Assembly: GCA_012845835.1 (NCBI GenBank) | Contig: JABAKD010000005.1 | Span: 8,543,473-8,607,472, forward strand | Reading direction: 5' to 3' | Length of the DNA: 64,000 nt | DNA from: Undaria pinnatifida | Lineage: Eukaryota > Sar > Phaeophyceae > Laminariales > Alariaceae | Shown: piece by piece, positions 59,946 through 64,000 of the stretch | Layout of the letters: every line of letters begins with the position of its first letter | Position numbering within the stretch: position 1 is the stretch's first letter | Made by a program: the position numbers and the translations under genes | The notes under the pieces: generated by a model | What the model was told of the DNA's origin: nothing | Database searches by the model: none | The model's input: the letters and a program-made list of their open reading frames with translations, nothing else

Positions 59946-60174
59946 CCGACGAACGCTTCCACCCACTAACCAACCCACCCATGTTTGCTACAGCTGTAGC
60001 CACCATGTGCTACAGCAGTACAGCAGTACGTAAAGCAGAAAAAAAATGCGTTGGTTCATACTCGTGCTGGGATTTCGACCTTTTTATGATTCTCAGCCAT
60101 GCCCGGGAGGGCACCTTCCCACCCCCCCCGCCCACCGAGTTGGAGAATATCCCCCACCAAAATAAACGCTACTG

Positions 60175-60365
60175 AGGATCTGAATATCTGGGGGAGACAA
60201 GAAAGTTTTGCGTACGCAAAATCTAATTCTAAACTGGCACGGGTGTGGGTCCAGGCTTTGGGAGAAGGAACAACTCGAAGAAAGAGTCGTCTCTCCGGAG
60301 CATTGATTTCTTCAGCGTACCAATTGCTAAAAAATCAGCCGCGACAGGCAGGAGGCCTCATCTAA
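60175..60365 (+). CDS. Unrecognised terminal-exon-like ORF
   Basis: A frame of about 62 codons (DLNIWGRQESFAYAKSNSKL, ALGEGTTRRKSRLSGALISS) runs to TAA at about 60363. A TACTGAG acceptor-like sequence precedes it. Composition is protein-like, but no family or partner exon is identified. Confidence 0.25.
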
Positions 60366-60544
60366 TCCAATCGTTACTCAATTTGAAGACTTGCGAAGGA
60401 GCAGAATAACACTACAGCAAAACGCATGTCTTAGGGACAACCTTTGTTGGATCAAATATGAGCGGACGACTCCACCGGGAAGGGGATCGCCACCTCTCCG
60501 AGCAGTGCACAGTTCTAACAGCACGAGGTCATAAACTCCGTAGC

Positions 60545-60640
60545 ACGCGCCATCGAAGAATAACACGCAGCAAAGATCAGTCTCGACGAAATTCTCCCTC
60601 TCACAGCCGAGGCGTCTTTTAAAGTTTTACTGAAAAAAAA
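60545..60640. repeat. D-family repeat fragment
   Basis: AAAGATCAGTCTCGACGAAA and CTCACAGCCGAGG resemble the D repeat tail; it lies directly downstream of the exon pair. Confidence 0.55.
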
Positions 60641-60769
60641 AACAAGCTTGCAGACGGGAGGATGTAGCGCGATTCTTGCCAACGGCCACACGATGCTCGC
60701 AGCGCCGAAAACGAAGACCTCTATACAATAGGTACCGGCCAATACGTAACGAGAACGCCATGCCCTTAC

Positions 60770-61075
60770 CGTTGCAGTTGTAAGGTGATTTCGTGCTGGC
60801 AGTCGTCTTCGTGGATCAGCAGATGTCTGTCCTTCAGCATTCCGCTAGCAGCAATAATTGCGCCCGGGTGACCGTCTGCAAAGCAGCGACCACCAGACGT
60901 GTCGGCAGCGGTGAACGCAGTCAGCCCCGTGTCTTGCTCACCGGTTGACGCCACCATGACATTTTTTTCAGCAACCGAATTTTCGACGAGACCATCATTC
61001 CATCGGCGGGTACCGCCTATTTTTGTCCAAGACTTCTTCCTCGCGTCAGGAACTCTATAACCAAAAACACTAAAC
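60770..61075 (-). CDS. Unrecognised host-like exon (second of a pair)
   Basis: Acceptor ATCAG at 61077-61076 and donor CG/GTAAGG at 60770, 306 bp. It reads FSVFGYRVPDARKKSWTKIG, then AFTAADTSGGRCFADGHPGA and LIHEDDCQHEITLQLQR. Its phase (one base in, two out) fits the donor of the exon ending at 61620. No family recognised. Confidence 0.5.
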
Positions 61076-61619
61076 CTGATTTCGGGACAAAAGTGCACGC
61101 TAAGCCCGATGAATAATCCTACGTATGGTCTACAATTATAATAATCCTATGTACAGGCTCCAACGATCTTGGGCAGCGTGGTCATTACCGGTGGTTCACT
61201 ATTACGGAGTCCATTGGCAACGGGATGAAAGCACACACACAAAAAAGAAAGCATCGTCACCTTCAGGCGAGCTCTCCTACACTACGGCTGTGTTCGATTG
61301 AGGCTCTGTACAGTATACCTCGTAAGACCAGCCAACAAAACGCCAACTGCCTCCGGAAAAAGCACAAAATAATGGAACCGAGTCGAGTGTATAAACTTGA
61401 GTCAAACGCTAATACGCAAAGGTGGGTACATTTTTGCCCCCTTTTTTGTTTGATAATTCATCCTGCTAATAGCGGATATCCGTGTGTAGTAGTTCAACAA
61501 ACCCCGACGGTCAGAAACGTCTTGGTCACAAAGCGCTGCTCGTATCGCAGCACGCATCAAGGTCTTACGTTCCGGCACAAAGAACGAACAAAGACCGCAT
61601 GGCACGAAAGACAACACAC

Positions 61620-61750
61620 CTCAGCCGAATGCCCAAGCCGGTATTCCCGTCGACAGAGAGAGTGCAAAAGTTGAGCGATGCATCTATGGAAGCATTTCGG
61701 CGAGACCATTCCAAGGCGATTTCGTTGTAGGTGCCCCCCACGTTTCGGAG
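61620..61750 (-). CDS. Unrecognised host-like exon (first of a pair)
   Basis: It reads GTYNEIALEWSRRNASIDAS then LNFCTLSVDGNTGLGIRL, ending at a CTGAG/GTGTGT donor at 61620 that completes an arginine codon with the next exon. The 5' boundary is unclear because a run of 12 C (plus strand, 61758-61769) precedes it. Unknown family; the alternating hydrophobic pattern (LNFCTLSVDG..GIRLRFSVFGY) suggests beta strands. Confidence 0.45.
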
Positions 61751-61958
61751 GACACGCCCCCCCCCCCCTTTTGGAGTAAACGGCGTCGGAAATTGATCCC
61801 GGGGCGGGTGTCGTCGTGTTATCAACGCGTGATATACGGTGGACGCGCCCGAGCATCTTCATGGGGCTACCACGCTCTTGCAAGTGGAAGAAACACGGCC
61901 GCCACAGCCACGCGTGCTACCACATGAGTCTAGTATTTAGCCCTTTTCGGCCAAGCTA

Positions 61959-62142
61959 CAGCACTATAGGGGTCGCCCAGTAAGGCGGTGGTGTGGTAGA
62001 GCAATACGACCGCCTTTTAGGGGATACCCGCCTTATTCATTCGACGTTATGAGTGCAATCCCCCGGTCGCGCCAAGCGATTTTGACCGCCTTATATCGAA
62101 ATGCCGCCTTACTCAGACCGCCTTATTGGGGAAACCCTGCTG
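61959..62142. mobile_element. MITE flanked by TA
   Basis: The left end CAGCACTATAGGGGTCGCCC and right end GAAACCCTGCTG are imperfect inverses (both continue into TAAGGCGG / CCGCCTTA), flanked by TA on each side (61957-61958, 62143-62144). Internal CCGCCTTA words occur repeatedly. TA flanks suggest a Tc1/mariner-type origin, but the CAG start is shared with the 46.6 and 48.6 kb MITEs. Confidence 0.6.
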
Positions 62143-62424
62143 TATTTTTAATTGACGAGGCTCCTCAATTAGACCCTTTAGAACAACTACTGCAGGCTAA
62201 CAAACCACCCGATGGCGTTGTGATATCGATATCATTTGCGTGTTTTCAATGTTCTTCGGTGTATACTTGCAATATCGTAATAGGAGGTATCTAGTAGCTA
62301 TTATTAATAGCAGGTGAAGAAATCTCTCATCGGGTTGCACATTCGGTTTATGTCAAGTCAGTACAGAGCTACACAAGTGAAGAAAAGCCCCAGAAACATA
62401 ATATGCACCCCTCCCCCTTTACCG

Positions 62425-62590
62425 CAAGCAATGCCTGCCTGGTTGGTGAAAACCCGACGTGCTCCGTCCCGGCATAATAGGGATGCCAGGGTCTATGGTC
62501 ATACGACTACGGCCATGCACAAACTGAATACCCCCCCCCCCCCCCCCCAACCGCTGCAAGCATCCAGCAGAGCATGGGGGGAACTGCAAC
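62425..62590. repeat. Family G, inverted partial copy
   Basis: Reverse orientation: CCTGGTTGGTGAAAACCCGA, CGTGCTCCGTCCCG, then GGCCATGCACAAACTG and a C run of about 18. Confidence 0.82.
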
Positions 62591-62874
62591 GGTGAATGAA
62601 GGCCTACAGCTGGTGATTTTATCAAGCCAAGCATAAAAAAAAGCCATCTCGCCCAAAAGGGGGGGGGGGGAGGGGTGCTGCTACATAACCTCGGATCCGA
62701 CTTCCAAAAAGGGAGGGAGCCAGAATAAAAGCACCAAGACATGCATGTACAGGCGAAAAGGGGGGGGGTCTGGAAAAGAAGTGCGAAGGTGATTATTAGG
62801 TGGTAAGAAAAAATAATAATGAAACGCCCGCTCACTCAGCAAGGTCATAGAGAACAAGTACGAAGACCTTAGAT

Positions 62875-63125
62875 TGGGGGGGGGGGTAATCATTGTATCA
62901 TAACAAGTACGAAGATCATAGATTGGGGGGGGGGTAATCATCGTATCATGAATGGCCGTGGTCAATAGGACCATAGACCCTCGCATCCGTACAATGTCGA
63001 AACGAGGTAGCTTGGGTGTTCACCTACCACGCAGAAAATGCATGCACCAAGCTCGAAGAGCCGTGAGGTGTTCGGCGAGCCGCATGAAAGTTGACCTGCA
63101 TCCTACTAAGAACCGCTTGTGAGGC
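62875..63125. repeat. Family G, copy with duplicated head
   Basis: GAACAAGTACGAAGACC(T/A)TAGATTGGGG plus ATCATTGTATCAT occurs twice in tandem (62852-62901 and 62902-62949) before the usual GAATGGCCGTGGTC...ACCAAGCTCGAAGAGCCGTG body. Confidence 0.8.
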
Positions 63126-63404
63126 TGATAGATGGATGGAAAAAGAAAACAAGAACGTTCGCTCACCCAGCAAGGTCATGATGGCCCCCCCCGCAAACAA
63201 CCACATACACCCCGCGTCTGGGTGTCCGCTGACGAGCATCCCCCCCCGTAGCTCCTCCATCGTTACCTTTGTGAAGGTCAGCCCAAAACAACGGATGTGA
63301 CATATATTAGGTATAAGATATTTTGGAGACAGATCCAAGCAAACACATCGCAAATGAGTCCAGGAAAACAATCATATGCTTCCAAGTACACATGTAAGGA
63401 ACAT

Positions 63405-63500
63405 GGGGTGTCCTCATTCCACGCACAGCCGTAGTCGTAGGACCATAGGCTTGCATCCCTATATTGCCGGAAAGGAGCAGGTCGGGCAGATGCAGCCAAA
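63405..63500. repeat. Family G, partial copy
   Basis: CACGCACAGCCGTAGTCGTA, TTGCATCCCTATATTGCCGG and AAGGAGCAGGTCGGG. Confidence 0.7.
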
Positions 63501-63527
63501 ATCAACGGAAAATCAAGGAAAACGAAG

Positions 63528-63895
63528 AATGGGGGGGGGGGTTACTCAGTTCGTGCATGGCCGTAGTCGTATGACCATAGACCCTCGCATCCCTACTATG
63601 TCGGGACGGAGCACGTCGGGTTTTCGCCAACCAGGCAGACATTGCCTGCACCAAGCGCGAAGCGCCGTGAGGTGTTCGGCGGGTCGCATGAAGGGTGAAG
63701 TGCATCCTTCCAAGAACCGCTTGCAAAACGGACTTCGGCACCTTGTGCCTACTTTCTTGCTTATGAATGACAGCGCCAATGAGTTACTTTGTTTTCTGGT
63801 GTGGCCACTCCAAAGACAGCAATGGGTATTACTATGCAACTGCCTCGTGGGTGCCTTACCATATTCACACTACGTGAATGGGGGGGGTACTTAAT
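63528..63895. repeat. Family G, near full copy
   Basis: Matches 56041-56450 closely, from the G run through TGTGGCCACTCCAAAGACAG and the TTACCATATTCACACTACGT tail. Confidence 0.88.
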
Positions 63896-64000
63896 TAATT
63901 GTTTTTTTCGTCGACACGATATGACCGCACTCCATGTGCACAAAGAGGCAGATACACGAGACGTATGACAAAAACTCTTCGAATTTTCAAGAGGAGAAAA

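Overview
This window looks like nuclear DNA of a multicellular or otherwise large-genome alga. A brown alga or another stramenopile is my best guess. The evidence is indirect. The genes I can rebuild have many short exons (60-150 bp) and GT-AG introns of 0.2-2.6 kb. The dihydroorotase is a free-standing bacterial/plant/fungal type, not the fused animal CAD. One exon encodes an SH2 domain. More than half of the window is transposable elements, tandem arrays and G/C homopolymer runs. There is no bacterial operon, rRNA, complete tRNA gene or CRISPR array.

Two host genes are well supported and stand head to head. On the minus strand, 35278 down to 24177, is an 11-exon gene for exonuclease 1 (EXO1, Rad2/XPG nuclease of mismatch repair and end resection). 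Its active-site numbering matches human EXO1 up to residue 173. On the plus strand, 35771 to 42666, is a 10-exon gene for dihydroorotase (pyrimidine synthesis). Its metal ligands sit at E. coli PyrC numbering plus one. At most 492 bp separates the two start codons. The last 296 bp of the dihydroorotase locus is duplicated in tandem. Weaker host-like pieces are an SH2-domain exon (49224-49405, minus), paired orphan exons at 60770-61075/61620 and 57590-57800/58345-58634 (both minus), and a small acidic ORF at 8267-8536 (minus).

The rest is mobile DNA, left to right: a near-perfect 191-bp-arm hairpin (504-912); a hAT-type DNA transposon with palindromic subterminal arrays and a transposase remnant (1591-4769); a truncated hAT copy rich in GACCCG repeats (5942-7020); a fossil LTR retroelement of about 6.2 kb on the minus strand (9879-16079) with a 372-bp miniature LTR element nested in it; a TIR element (16391-17229); a dispersed repeat split by a third hAT element (18845-20523); C-rich repeats (22.0-23.4 kb); the two host genes, with a complete GACCCG-type hAT (32087-33817) and a tRNA-like SINE inside EXO1 introns; several MITEs (45-49 kb); a GTGCC-rich tandem region (49.7-50.7 kb); inverted copies of the 16-23 kb repeats (51.1-54.1 kb); a 27-bp minisatellite (55.8-56.0 kb); and at least seven copies of a poly-G-headed repeat (56-64 kb).

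The strongest theme is that three hAT-like elements, each with its own ends and a recognisable 7-8 bp target duplication, all carry large arrays of short subterminal repeats that differ in sequence between elements. One of them has its empty target site preserved in an inverted copy 31 kb away. All exon models, repeat boundaries and identities were read by eye. No alignment or database search was run.
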